From positions 21,282 to 56,150 of the forward strand of contig NW_019773970.1 of assembly GCF_001039355.2 (NCBI RefSeq): a stretch of 34,869 nucleotides of DNA, given 5' to 3'. This stretch comes from Lingula anatina. Lineage: Eukaryota > Brachiopoda > Lingulata > Lingulida > Lingulidae. The notes under the pieces were generated by a model. It searched no databases. It had not been told where the DNA came from and saw only the letters and a list, made by a program, of their open reading frames with translations. Shown in pieces: positions 24,401-34,104 of this stretch (the first letter of the stretch is position 1; every line of letters begins with the position of its first letter). The translations under genes and the position numbers were made by a program.

Positions 24401-27309
24401 ATACATATAAAAGCAATGATACGATTTGAGTACGAGCAGTATACAAATCATAATCCCTTCAATTGGGAATTGAAATTCTCTTCTTTAAAATGTGGAATTA
24501 AATATCACAACCGCTTTAATTGTACCTCGTTACTCTGATTGCATTGTGGGGAATCTATGCACCGGTAATTTGAAATAATGTCTTGTTTCGTTTGTTTATC
24601 CGTATCAGGCACTGTATATATGTCAGTCTAGTCATCACTGTTATGGCATTGTAACATTCCATCAGCGTGTCTCACTTACGTCGTTTATTAGCGGACGGAC
24701 ATTTATAGAGTCATATCATTTTTTTCGCAATTTTTTTAGATAATTTCGCCAAATTTGTAAGGTGGATCAAATTCTTAGTGGAGTACATCATGTAGGAATG
24801 TATAATACCTATGATGAATATCATAAGAAATATTACGGAAGATTTCCTTTATCCCTTTATCAAAAGGTACATAAATACTAAATAAAGGATTGTAAAAAAA
24901 AAAGTAATAGAATAAATATGTAATTTAATGAAGAGATGAGATAGTGGAATTTATTTTCTTTTATTCATGAAGAATGCAAACTTTCCTGATGTTATAATTA
25001 TTTTACTTTCCAGGTAATACTGTATTCTCCGACTGCACTGTAGCTAACTCTTATCAGAATGTAAGCACAGAGACGCTATGCAGCGTGGCAGACACGGTGT
25101 CTCCAATCTGTACGTTCAATCCGTTCTTCCTCTTCTTCACGACCTCTGGATACCGTTGTATGTGCCCACTGGGGTCGTACCCATTCATATTCCCCTTCTC
25201 TTATGTTAGCAGTGCATCCACGGCGGTGTCGGCGTGTTTTCCAAGTAATTATTAGGCCTACTGCTATTTCTATTATTGGATTCAGAACAAAACAAAATAT
25301 TACAAAATCACATTTTCAAGTTATTATTCTATCATCATTTTTATTGTTTGGTCTAGAAAACGCACATTTAATACCTTATTACTTATTTGTATTTTGTTCT
25401 TGTCATAATTTTTTTTATTATTATCATATTATTTATTGGCGTATTTGGCTGTGTTATAACAATATAATACATGAGCGTGATATGCAATGTGTATCTATCG
25501 ATATTATATTGTATTTATATTATCTTTAAAAACTATGGCACTATTCAGAATAGGGGACTAACTGAGGTTCAATATGGCCGACCCACTTGAATACTTCCCC
25601 GCCGGATATCTATTCAGTGTCTATTAGCGGATTAGACGACAAGCTTTGTAGTGGGTCGCCATATTTGATCCTTGGACTAGTTAGTCCCCTTTTCTGAATG
25701 GGCCCTATGTTCAAGCCAAATCGGTTAAGATCGAGGCATCCTTTATCTCTGTGCAATGTTCCAGTCTCTGGTTCCTATTGCACAACGAACGCGGACTGCA
25801 ACGTTAGGGCGACGGACTGTCTTGGCATTCCAACCCGGGCCAGTTTGGGCTCTCCCCCGGAATTCCTGGGAGGGATATCCTCGGACATTGCTAGTTTCCT
25901 AACGGTAAGATCTTCTTTCCCACGTTGTTTGCTTTTATTCGGATTACGGGGTCATCCTAATTCTAGCCAATGATGGACGATGAGATCTATTTGTTTATTG
26001 GAGTCACATAGAAATCAAAACTGTTCGACAAGGTTCCCATGTAGATTTTGTTGCGAATATGCACTTCTTGTCGAATTGGTGAACTGAAAAAAAAATGCAC
26101 ATTGCTCATGAATTTCCAGTTGCAAAATGTAAAATAGTTCGAAAGAAATTAATCAGCAAGAGAACAGTCTCGTTCCGCCGAACTATAAGTGTGTAAGAAG
26201 GTTCGAAAGTACCCGCATGGAATACGCAATCAAGATATTTATCACAACTAACACATCGGTGAAAATGGGGGTCACATTCACCGTGCCCGACACAGTTCAG
26301 CGCTCTTTTAATGTTAACTTATCTTTTGACCCTCTGATGTTTTGACCCAACCCAGTCAATATGTGTTTGAACAGGGAATGCGGTGTGGGTGGGTCCCTTC
26401 TGGGTCTGCCTGTATTTGTTGTAATTTTAATCATCGCTTGTCTTTTTTGAACCTATGCATTGTTACATTTCATACCGATGACCATCTGTTTTTCTTAAAT
26501 TTCAGGCGATAACTAGTGTGATATGCAGTTTCAACGATCGCTACACCGTGGATGTCACGCCCGTCTACTATTGCAACGCTGGAAGCTGCGTCGAATTCGA
26601 CACAAGTATGTTTTTAGACGTATACTATTATTTTTCGCCTTGGTATTCTTACTTAAGCGAGTTGGACGTTAGTTTGAGTTACACATCAAAGTCAGCAACA
26701 TTATGACAATAATGGAGTATAATGTATTGGAAATTCACATCATGCAGCATAGTACAGTCGTCTCATACCTTAGTGATATAAATAGAATGGACGGGTTTCG
26801 ACTCGAGGAGCAGCATAGAAAAGCGACCGTAATTCCTTCATGTCGATCTTTTTGTGCAATGCACCATGTAAATATTATTATTATCAGTAGTAGTAGTAGT
26901 AGTAGTGATAGTAGTAGTATTCCTTCGTGTGGATCTTTTAGTGGTATTCACCATGTTAATTTCATTATTATTATTATTATTGTTATTATTATTATAATTA
27001 TATACAGCTTCAATAGTTTATTTGCTATAGTAGTTTGACATACATTGTAGGTTCCAGGTGTACAATTATCACCCTTGCTCCCTGTATTTGTCAACTGTCT
27101 ACTTTGCAGGTCCTCCTCAGAACACGCCCCTTGTGAACGGGACTATTCTGTTCTACCAAGGTCTGGTTCGGGATTTCTTCCCATCTTTATTCGTGCTGTA
27201 CCCCAACGTGGTGCCAGACCCAGACAGCGGCAACCGGCGGACGTATCTCGCTCAAAATATCTATGGGGCGATCTTCAGGGAACTGTTTCCATCATTGCCT
27301 ATTTCATAG
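13143..27309 (+). CDS. Large secreted multidomain protein with EGF domain, 17 exons, about 715 aa
   Basis: Exons: 13143-13200, 13673-13731, 14036-14156, 14456-14585, 15188-15325, 16297-16432, 16819-16974, 17875-18002 (or 19946-20073), 18884-19039 (or 20957-21112), 22200-22240, 22431-22544, 23041-23180, 24089-24188, 25014-25244, 25765-25904, 26506-26605, 27110-27309 (TAG). All junctions are GT-AG with matching phase. Residues 1-20 are a signal peptide (MWPLYTVLITMLMLYRPVTG). Residues 21-266 hold linked modules: HFRFATISC; GNWRCFIGCGPV; FTVGYTGCCWV; SDTGTPNSSP; FEIPYADADGDTVQCRWA; ECGGICSRLPGATL; YGVAIMLEDFP. Residues 267-361 form a beta-sandwich-like unit with VTLTWTPT and LCYEAIDSNG. An EGF domain (six Cys, 378-410) follows, then two copies of a cysteine module. 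From memory this arrangement recurs in large invertebrate extracellular proteins of unknown function. No transmembrane segment is seen, so it is probably secreted. Confidence 0.85.
14626..14733. mobile_element. Near-perfect palindromic MITE with TA duplication, 108 bp
   Basis: The arms TCCAGCAAACAGGTCACGTT and (reverse complement of the right end) CCCAGCAAACACCTCACGTT continue as GGATCACGTGGCTAGCACGTT in both, so about 40 bp pair with few mismatches around a short loop. TA flanks each end (14624-14625, 14734-14735), as for Tc1/mariner-type targets. It lies 40 bp inside the intron after exon 4 of the secreted-protein gene. Confidence 0.8.
14809..14831. repeat. (TATATG)n microsatellite
   Basis: Four imperfect hexamer units in the intron after exon 4. 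Confidence 0.8.
15558..16140. repeat. Large inverted repeat (foldback) with nested hairpin, intron 5
   Basis: The reverse complement of about 15570-15620 (GCAGAAATCACATCAGCCATCTTGGATTTTG in part) matches 16079-16130, which carries the same GCAGAAATCAC, CATCTTGG, TTTTG and TTTCCATG blocks. Inside it, 15687-15793 is a tight hairpin: TTCAAGTATTAAACGTTTCAA and TTTCTACACTAAAAAT return inverted on the other side. This looks like a foldback or nested MITE pair. The ends and target duplications were not resolved. Confidence 0.5.
16454..16612. repeat. (CT)n-rich microsatellites after exon 6
   Basis: Two CT-rich blocks (about 16459-16510 and 16570-16610) with CA/CG-rich sequence between them, starting about 20 bp after the 5' splice site at 16432. 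Long frames of Ser-Leu on one strand and Arg-Glu on the other (16250-16772) are readings of this repeat. Confidence 0.9.
17110..19195 (+). repeat. 2.07-kb direct tandem duplication, copy A
   Basis: It starts in a poly-T run followed by GTTTTACACAGCAAGTCCAGG and ends near GGGATGAATGCTCTTTG. It matches 19197-21257 through introns as well as exons, with offsets of 2071 (exon 8) to 2073 (exon 9) and only a percent or two of substitutions plus a few small indels. Both copies include a (TA)n microsatellite (17215-17265), exon 8, a transposon relic and exon 9. The following single n at 19196 marks the junction. Confidence 0.93.
18270..18810 (-). mobile_element. Decayed Tc1/mariner-like relic (copy A)
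   Basis: A minus-strand open stretch near 18535-18660 reads MRQQRKLVKTAIFRLNEQ, then FKEIAKRLSASRKSVIRIL, a helix-turn-helix like the N-terminal DNA-binding part of Tc1/mariner transposases. After frameshifts, a GRPQ motif appears further along, where Tc1 proteins have their GRPR linker. Stops and shifts break the rest and I cannot see the DDE residues or terminal repeats. It lies in the intron between exons 8 and 9. Confidence 0.4.
19946..20073 (+). CDS. Duplicate exon 8 of the secreted-protein gene
   Basis: 128 bp, phase 0 in and phase 2 out, encoding the same 42 residues as 17875-18002 (YLARVKDGCDCNNLPTF...). It cannot follow exon 9 of copy A in frame: exon 9 leaves two bases (GG), and joining them to this exon gives a stop within a few codons. 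A transcript can therefore use one exon 8-9 pair only. Confidence 0.85.
20345..20880 (-). mobile_element. Decayed Tc1/mariner-like relic (copy B)
   Basis: The duplicate of the relic at 18270-18810, with the same minus-strand helix-turn-helix segment (FRLNEQFFKEIAKRLS here) and the same breaks. It was copied with the tandem duplication and is not an independent insertion. Confidence 0.4.
20957..21112 (+). CDS. Duplicate exon 9 of the secreted-protein gene
   Basis: 156 bp, phase 2 in and 2 out, encoding IRTINVIPPVGANVD... to LCYEAIDSNG. It differs from 18884-19039 by at least one missense change (Thr to Arg in the TWTPT motif). It can splice in frame to exon 10 at 22200. Confidence 0.85.
21258..21430. 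other. Assembly gap (173 N)
   Basis: A run of n between the end of duplication copy B and an AT/poly-T-rich stretch. Exon 9 joins exon 10 in phase, so no coding exon need be missing, but a further repeat copy could be hidden here. Confidence 1.
21898..22112. mobile_element. PIF/Harbinger-like MITE, 215 bp, TTA duplication
   Basis: Ends GACCCCATTCCCAGAGAT and (reverse complement) GGGCGCATTCCCATAGAT pair; further inward, AGATCGATC and AGCTGTCAG / TTGCTGTCAG also pair. It is flanked by TTA at 21895-21897 and 22113-22115, the TWA target of PIF/Harbinger elements. Same family as 7086-7308. Non-coding. Confidence 0.8.
23886..23956. repeat. Short tandem duplication (about 30 bp, two copies)
   Basis: TTTAAACTCGTGCAGAATA and TTTAAACTCCTGCAGAATA, each followed by TAATTTA, lie head to tail in the intron before exon 13. 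Confidence 0.8.
25537..25705. mobile_element. Palindromic MITE with long TIRs, 169 bp
   Basis: The right end read inverted, GGGCCCATTCAGAAAAGGGG then ACTAACT, pairs with left GGCACTATTCAGAATAGGGG then ACTAACT. Farther in, CAATATGGCCGACCCACT pairs with CAAATATGGCGACCCACT. TAT flanks both ends (25534-25536, 25706-25708). The GGGCCCATTC-type end resembles PIF/Harbinger MITEs. It lies 60 bp upstream of exon 15. Confidence 0.8.
26829..27002. repeat. Two tandem copies of an 89-bp unit with ATT/AGT microsatellites
   Basis: ATTCCTTCATGTCGATCTTT..CACCATGTAAAT (26829 on) recurs as ATTCCTTCGTGTGGATCTTT..CACCATGTTAAT about 89 bp later. Each copy is followed by ATTATT repeats, and an (AGT)n block separates them. 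It lies in the last intron of the secreted-protein gene. Confidence 0.75.
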
Positions 27310-28534
27310 CGTATGGCTGCACTGATCCCAAAGTTGACTTAACGTGCTATATTGGATATGTTTCGTTTCTTAATGATAAATTCAATATGTTGTGTTACTT
27401 TCAATATCTGTATAATAATTGTCTCAGTGAATATAATGAATATCTTGTTACATGCACTTGATGTTTCAATTCGCTTTCCCATTTGGTATTTGTCTTGTCT
27501 TCTTTTTATTTACAAGGTTACTACCTAATATGGAACATTATTTTTTGGTGAGTAAATTTTCTATAAAATATTTATTTTCTCTCTTATTATTTTAAATCCA
27601 AAACTGAGGCGTCACTCCATGTGTAGCCAGGTGTGTTACCTAATTACCGCACAACTTTCGAAACAATTCATGCATGCAGTTGCATGTTCTGTGGTCAGAA
27701 ATGTGAGGGGTGGTCTTTTCGGCAATATCCGCCCTTGTATAAAACGCATGGGTTTGGTCAATCTTTGGAGTGTATTTAGAGAAGCAATAAAGGGATCGCT
27801 CTGAAACTTGACAGGTAACTCCAGTAGTCATATCTTGAAGTTAAAGTGCCGCATATAGTTTCATATCTGATGACAATAAGCATTCTTTTTAGCCCCGAAT
27901 ATCTGTAATCTTTCACTATACTGTAATTTTATACTGCAGACGATTTCCCATATACAGACTAATTGGTAACTTGGTAACTAATGCATTATATCGATCTCCA
28001 AATCGATCACCAACACTAGTTGATTCGTCACAGCAAAGTCAACAGTGCTTCAGACCACAGAATAGTTGTCCAATGCCAATATCCATGAAAATGATACTAA
28101 GGGGATTCCACTGATCCTCTTACAGTTACGGTGAAAGGAGGCATCCCCGTTCTTTGCTCATTGAATACCATCATACGGCACTGGACGAGTAAAAGCCATT
28201 ACACCAAGAAAGTTTGATTACCGTTGCCTTTGTTTTCCGAAAACGAATCCCCTGCTTTCGAGTTTCCTGTCTTGTTTAAGCAGTATTTATTTCCTGTGAT
28301 AAGCACTAGTATTATAGACGCATCTATTCTTCGTCTCACAAAGCAAACACTTACCTGAGAAACCAACTGCAATTTTTTGTAGACAATAGAATATTATTTG
28401 CTGCTATATAACGAATAGGAGAATATAATAATAACGTAATTATTTTTACTTGTGTAGTTCAGAAAGTGCCTTGAAAAAAGTACCAGACATTCGTCTAATC
28501 ATTTTTATGTAACTTGACCAAATATAAGCTTACA
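27310..28534. other. Spacer between the secreted-protein gene and the DEG/ENaC gene
   Basis: The first part is 3' UTR; an AATAAA at about 27786-27791 is a candidate polyadenylation signal. The rest should hold the promoter and 5' UTR of the channel gene. Frames at 27619-27831 on both strands have no recognisable content. No repeat of note. Confidence 0.5.
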
Positions 28535-31500
28535 ATGCCTGATAGTGGAATTAATTTTGACGAAGGCAAGCAGCGCCACGGACAATGTTTCGACGGTTCA
28601 GATAACCGAAATGAGAACCAAAATAATGACACCGTGAAAGACACACAAAAGGTTAACGACTCCAATATTAACGTAACGGTACAGAACGAAATAACCAACT
28701 TTGCAAAGGAAGTCAGCATCTTAGGACTGAAACAATCCGTCAACTCAAAGTTTTCGTACGTAAGACGTAGCGTTTGGCTGTGCATCGTTTTGGTTGGATT
28801 TGGATTTTTGATCCATCACCTACAAAACCGATTTGATTATTATCTCTCCAATCCGACAACCGCGAAGTTCAATATTACCAACAATGACACCTTACTATTT
28901 CCAACGGTCACAGTCTGTAATAGCTGTCCACTTAAGGCCACCAGTTTGGCGCGAAATAATGAGACAGAAATCGGTGCTCTGTTTCATGCCTACTTTGGGG
29001 CACCCAACTGGTCGGCGTATGATCTCAATCACATCAACTGGACTGAATTTTACTTGAAAAATGGATTCCAAAAGTCAGATTTGTTTATGTTCGTAAGTAG
29101 CATTTGTTTGAGTTTTTCTGTTTTTTTTTTTTATGTCGTTGATGTTGTTGTTTAGTTGTTTATTTTTATTTTCATTTCTGAGATAAGGCTTTCATAAATT
29201 GGCTGATTACATTATCTGTATCATATCTTTAATTAAAAAGTACACCGTCAGCAATGTTGAAAGAAATTATGCACTTGAAACATTTAACGTTTAACATTCT
29301 AAATATACAGTGCCAATGGAAGACGAAGAATTGCAAGAGAAACGCATTTAGGCCAGTCCTCACCGAGTTTGGATTGTGCCATCAGTTCAATGGAGGTATC
29401 ATGATTATATTATATTATATTATATTATATAATATTATATTATATTATATTATATTATATTATAAGGTATAAATTGATATTGTATCGTAAAATTACACAC
29501 ACTGGACAAAAGAAGTGTCACCCCTACTGAGCCAATACTATGGGGGAGATAAATGACTGTGGAATGATATGCTCCTGGTATCATTTTATTAACATCAAAT
29601 TTCACAAAAAAAAATCACAAAATGAGAACAAAATATACATTCTACCAAAATATGCAGTTTCAAGTCCAAAATTAGTACTTAGTGGCATAGCCACGTGACC
29701 TAATAATAGGTGCCAGTCTACGAAGCAAGGATTCATATAATTGTCTGATAGGTTCAGGGCTTATGCTTATGCTTATGAAACACTGAATATAACAGAGTTT
29801 CTCTGCTGGTTAGACGGGCATTTGTCAAAAGTTATATTTCTAGTGATTCATGCTTTCATCAACCACAATCAATTCGCCCACGCCGTGGATGCCGATGCAG
29901 CCCCACACCATGATGAATATGCTGCTCCGGGTTCGAAAATTCAGTACATGTGGTTCAAATGCTTTACCAGCAGTTCGCCAGCATCGTACCCGTCTGTCAT
30001 CAGAGGTCAGACCAAAGCGACACTCATCAGAAAAAAAATATATATATAGGACCAATTGTCATGGGCTGTCCAGTTCCAGATCCTGTTGACCCTAGTTCAC
30101 TCTACGTTGCCTGTTTTGTAACGATATAAGAGGTTTCAGTCTTGCTACCTGCTGTACACTCTATGAGCATGTAACCGACGCCTAGTAATTTTCACAGACA
30201 CATTCTTATGTGTGAAATTTTTCCACTGTGTTGTCAACTAACAAGCAGTGTCGAACTTTGACAACCTGGACATCAAAATCAGTCGTCGGTCTTCACGGCA
30301 GGTGGTCTTTCTTGGACGACCCATCAGAGGGAATTTGTCTCTTGATCCAGTGTTTCTATACCGAGACCAGACCCTCTGCACGGTTCTGACTAAACAATTC
30401 AATTGTATCGATATACTGACATTGCTTATATTCCACCTCTTCAGGTTAATAACTTGCACCTTTAACCGTTAGATAATTGCCTGTATCTTGCCATATTGGA
30501 GGAAGACAGGAATAACATTTGCTGTACATGTACAAGACCAACAATACAATCCCATGGTACAGCGGTTTTATACTAATTAGTCACATTATAAGTAGACCAG
30601 GCATTATAATTACCCAAGATCTGCCTACTTTTATTACTCTGAGTTAGGGGGTGACACTTCTTTTGTCCAGTGTGTGTAGGTGAAGGCAATACAAAGTATA
30701 TCTGTGCCACTCAAACACTTTTTTGGACAAATTATGATGAGTTACTTTGAAAAAAAAACGTAGAGAGAGTCACAGCATAAGGTTAGCAATAATAATAATA
30801 ATAATAATAATAATATTTCACATCGTTTCTTTCACATCGAATATTATTTTTTATGTTCCCAATTTCACAGAAGTTTTCTATCCAGTGTTTACAAATTATT
30901 ACAAATTATTAAAAATTATTACAAGCCTATCCTTGCATGTGCATTACACTCCGTTTCAGTATCTGCGGTTTTTATTAAATGTATCTGTAGGTGAAGAGAT
31001 TCATCAGGTTGATATGGAAGGTTCTAGAAATGGACTTGAGCTCTATCTGGACACACAACAACAGAATGAATATACTCAAAATGTTTTGAGCAACGGAGCA
31101 CTGGTAAAATATCGTACATATATATTAGCTTCATCCCAGATTTAAACAGTGATTAAATATTGAAACGAAAAATTTGTGTGACTGTAGATTAGATAAATAT
31201 GAAAAGGTATTATTTGACCTAAAATTAAAAACTAAGGAGAGAGCACTGACGCACATTAAAGATTAACATTTTGATTGCTTGTTTATATTTCTATTCTTAT
31301 TTTTTTGTTTTAATTATTCTTTTTTTATGATTATTGTATGTATTCTTTAAGTTGAATGTCGCTATGTATTTGTGTATTATTTGTGTATCATTTTAGATAC
31401 TATTACATGACCGACACGACCATCCAGACATGCTGAGTTTTGCCATCCATACCGTCCCTGGAGAAAGCGCCTTTATTGCCCTTAAACTGAAAAAGGTACA

Positions 31501-32291
31501 TGTAAATACACTAAATTAGTACAATAAAAGAAGACAATACCGCCATAGAAAAACAAAGCAGATTTTGATTGATTCAGTTATCAAATGACTGCAATCTGAC
31601 GGTACCGAAAATATACGGTTATTAGGGCTGACTGCTACTAAATAAATGTTATCACATTTGTGTCTACTTCTTTAGCTATGACTATTTCTCTTTAAATCAC
31701 AACTTTGCTTTAGTAAAAATAAGATATAAAATTATTCTGCATACGATTTTAGGTCTTGTCAGATGATTGAGAACAAACTTCTATTTATTTGACATAAGTT
31801 CACTGTCATTGTAACCAACATGTTCCGTATATCCTGCAATAAGTGTGTTCGATAATAAGAACTTTTTTCAGTCGGTAAACCTCCCTGCTCCCCATGGCAA
31901 CTGTGGCGAGAGAAAATTGGCTTACTACAAAAAGTACAGCAAAGTAAACTGCCGTGCGGAATGCCTGTATGTATCTATGGTGTAAGCAAAACGATAACAG
32001 TCATAAATTCTGTTGAGTCAACAATATTAGTTTAGACATTCATTATTATAAGTAAAAATGTATTTGTATGCACATGGTTGGGTCGTAGAATGAATATAGC
32101 TTGAACTTTGCCAAACAGACGTCAATATTTAGTATTTGAATGGGCACACATTTTAAATCAAAATTTTGTTTTGAGACAAGTTAATATAAGTCAATATAAG
32201 CTTTACGCACTGTGGTTGTGTCTAAATATCTAAAATATCAGAATTGTATAACATATGCATTAAGAATATACAACACACGCTTTGCGCCCTC

Positions 32292-32322
<31 letters not shown>

Positions 32323-32820
32323 TTGGTGTGATGCATAATTAGCTTTGAATACCATTTCAGACACAATATGACTTTGAAAACGTGTGGCTGCCGGATGGTA
32401 TACTATCCAGAGGTCAAAGGTTACAGAGACTGTTCCCCACGTGACATCATCACGTGTTATTTCCCGCTGTCAGAAAACACGACCCAGATAAAGCGACAGT
32501 GTGACTGTATAGTACCGTGCGAGATTTTGTCTTTTGACTACAGCATCTCCAGTTCTAAAATATCGGCAAAACCAGTATCGTTGGAATTCAACAGAACAGC
32601 AGAATCCGTTGAAAAAGACTTCGTCAGCGTGGCGTTATACTACACAGATATGACATACGAGGAGGTGGTACAACAAGAAGCCTACAGCACGCTGACTTTG
32701 TTTGCTGACGTAGGAGGAGCTCTTGGCCTCGTTCTGGGAAGTACCTTAATCACCTTTGCCGAGATAATTGATTTCATTATTAGCTTATGTATTTGGAAAT
32801 TTCTTAGGGTTAAAGTCTAA
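28535..32820 (+). CDS. DEG/ENaC/ASIC-family ion channel, 6 exons, 474 aa, complete
   Basis: Exons are 28535-29092, 29311-29395, 30991-31103, 31397-31495, 31872-31981 and 32361-32820 (TAA); the GT-AG introns are in phase. The subunit should form a trimeric, amiloride-type cation channel in the plasma membrane. Residues 1-78 are cytoplasmic; TM1 is about 80-95, preceded by RRSVW. LFPTVTVCNS (121-130) is the post-TM1 signature. The extracellular domain has CQWKTKNC, FGLCHQFNG, GLELYLD, NCRAEC, TCGCRMVYYP and CDCIVPC, with several N-glycosylation sites. ADVGGALGLVLGST then ITFAEIIDF (437-460) is pre-TM2, filter and TM2. Oddities: the usual His-Gly motif reads Leu-Gly (63-64), the filter is GST (448-450), and the degenerin site is Thr434. 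The C-terminal tail is only a few residues. The gating stimulus (peptide, proton, mechanical) cannot be told. Confidence 0.93.
29403..29465. repeat. (TATAT)n microsatellite
   Basis: About twelve TATAT/TATTA units immediately after the exon 2 donor of the channel gene. Confidence 0.9.
29496..30676 (-). mobile_element. Tc1-like DNA transposon with TA duplication, 1181 bp
   Basis: The ends are inverted copies of CACACACTGGACAAAAGAAG continuing TGTCACCCC (29-bp match). TA flanks both ends (29494-29495, 30677-30678), the Tc1/mariner target. A degraded transposase is encoded on the minus strand. It sits in intron 2 of the channel gene, in antisense orientation. The intact inverted repeats suggest a fairly recent insertion that could still be mobilised in trans. 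Confidence 0.95.
29740..30459 (-). pseudogene. Tc1 transposase pseudogene
   Basis: From 30459 downward: a helix-turn-helix region (SIQLNCLVRTVQRVWSRYR) and the GRPRKTT linker (30459-30238). After frame breaks comes SVKITRRRLHAHRV, and then the catalytic-core piece FSDECRFGLTSDDRRVRCW with VWGCIGIHGVGELIVVD (30055-29840). The second catalytic Asp region (SDE) is present. The third-acidic-residue region (usually DNARPH) is missing between 29840 and about 29760, apparently by internal deletion, before a C-terminal piece like IRQLYESLLRRL. Several stops and shifts; not functional. Confidence 0.85.
30785..30813. repeat. (AAT)n microsatellite
   Basis: About nine AAT units in intron 2 of the channel gene. 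Confidence 0.9.
32287..32325. repeat. (CT)n tract before the last exon of the channel gene
   Basis: TCTCTTTCTCTCTCTC-type repeat about 40 bp upstream of the acceptor at 32360. It may extend the polypyrimidine tract. Confidence 0.8.
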
Positions 32821-34104
32821 TCACATTCACGTAAAATATAATGATCAATCGATGTTTGAACATTTGTGCACTAATTTTAAACAATTATGTCGTTTGAAAT
32901 ATGTCGATATTTATGTCGATTGGGATTACCAAGGGTTGCCTGGATGTGTATATAACCTACTCTTTTTACTTTATGTTAAGTGCATGGTTGCGATGTTGTA
33001 TCACGAAAGAGAGATCATTCACTTCTATTAAAATACATTTCTCTCTGAGTTGACAAAGTGATAGTGTATATCGAATTTTATAGTCTGAAAGCCATACTTT
33101 GTTTTTAGAACGGTGCATGGCATGGTTTGCATAATTCCAATTCCTATGTAACGCATTTAGCAAAAAATGTTAACCCTAGAAATCAATAGTAAGTGCACAT
33201 CTACGTGTTCATGGTAAACACATTAAACGCTGTGTGTATGTTTGAATAGCGAGGGTTTATTTCGATCCACCTGAAACGTACGTATCACTCTCATTTCAGA
33301 ACCATAAGTAATCAATAGGAAGTGTGGGTCTTCGAGTTTTTGGTTTTGTTACATGGTACGTGTACACTGTTTTCCAAAAATGTTCACACTTTTTGGGGGC
33401 GGTTGTAAATTATACGTGAATAAAGGCAGCTTACCGGTAGTTAGCTTTGAAGACCGCACATTTAAACAGTTACATCAATAAAAACTTATAAAAGACCAGA
33501 ACAACCAACACGTTTTAAAAGGTTATGCTTTGGGTAAATGTGGAAATTTAACTCTGGTGTTAGTATTTAAACAACCAACTGGAAAATTGGATCATTATCA
33601 CCAATACAATAACTTCTTAGCAATTATGTGAAACATTGATTTTGTGGGCCTTAAATTGAGATACATAAATAACGGCGTGAAAGGTTATTCCTGTTTCTTT
33701 TATCATCAAATATTTGAAAACCTGGATAAATCAATCGTCCAACTATTGAAGATACGTTTTAATACTGTGGACTTATGTCATCCTTTGCCTAATGGGGTTG
33801 TGCTTCATTATGGCGGTATTTTAAAAGTTTCTCACAGCAATCGCGACATGGTTATACTAAGTGTCCTTATTGGCCAATTGTATAGTACTAAAATGGTTTA
33901 TGCTTTATTGACACTTGTCTATTATCTACAGCTTAAATACTGCAGTAGAAATCAAGCTTTAGTACAGTGTACGAGGTGGGCTACGCAAAGCACACTAAAC
34001 TTTATTTGATCGGTTAAACTGGTGTTAACTATGATTTGGAATGCCTTGAAATACATTTCATCTAGGTAAAGAGACATGATCTGTTTGAACCAAAGTCTTA
34101 AAAA
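32821..34104. other. Spacer between two DEG/ENaC genes
   Basis: 3' UTR of the first channel gene (an AATAAA occurs near 33419) and the upstream region of the second. The 121-codon frame at 33644-34009 has no signal, motif or splice partner and is not accepted as a gene. No transposon ends seen. Confidence 0.5.

Noticed and set aside
27075-27461. 128-codon alternative frame over the last exon of the secreted-protein gene
   Set aside because: The phase-1 acceptor at 27110 selects the other frame, which ends at TAG 27309.
33644-34009. 121-codon frame between the channel genes
   Set aside because: No domain, signal peptide or splice partner; composition is like the surrounding AT-rich DNA.
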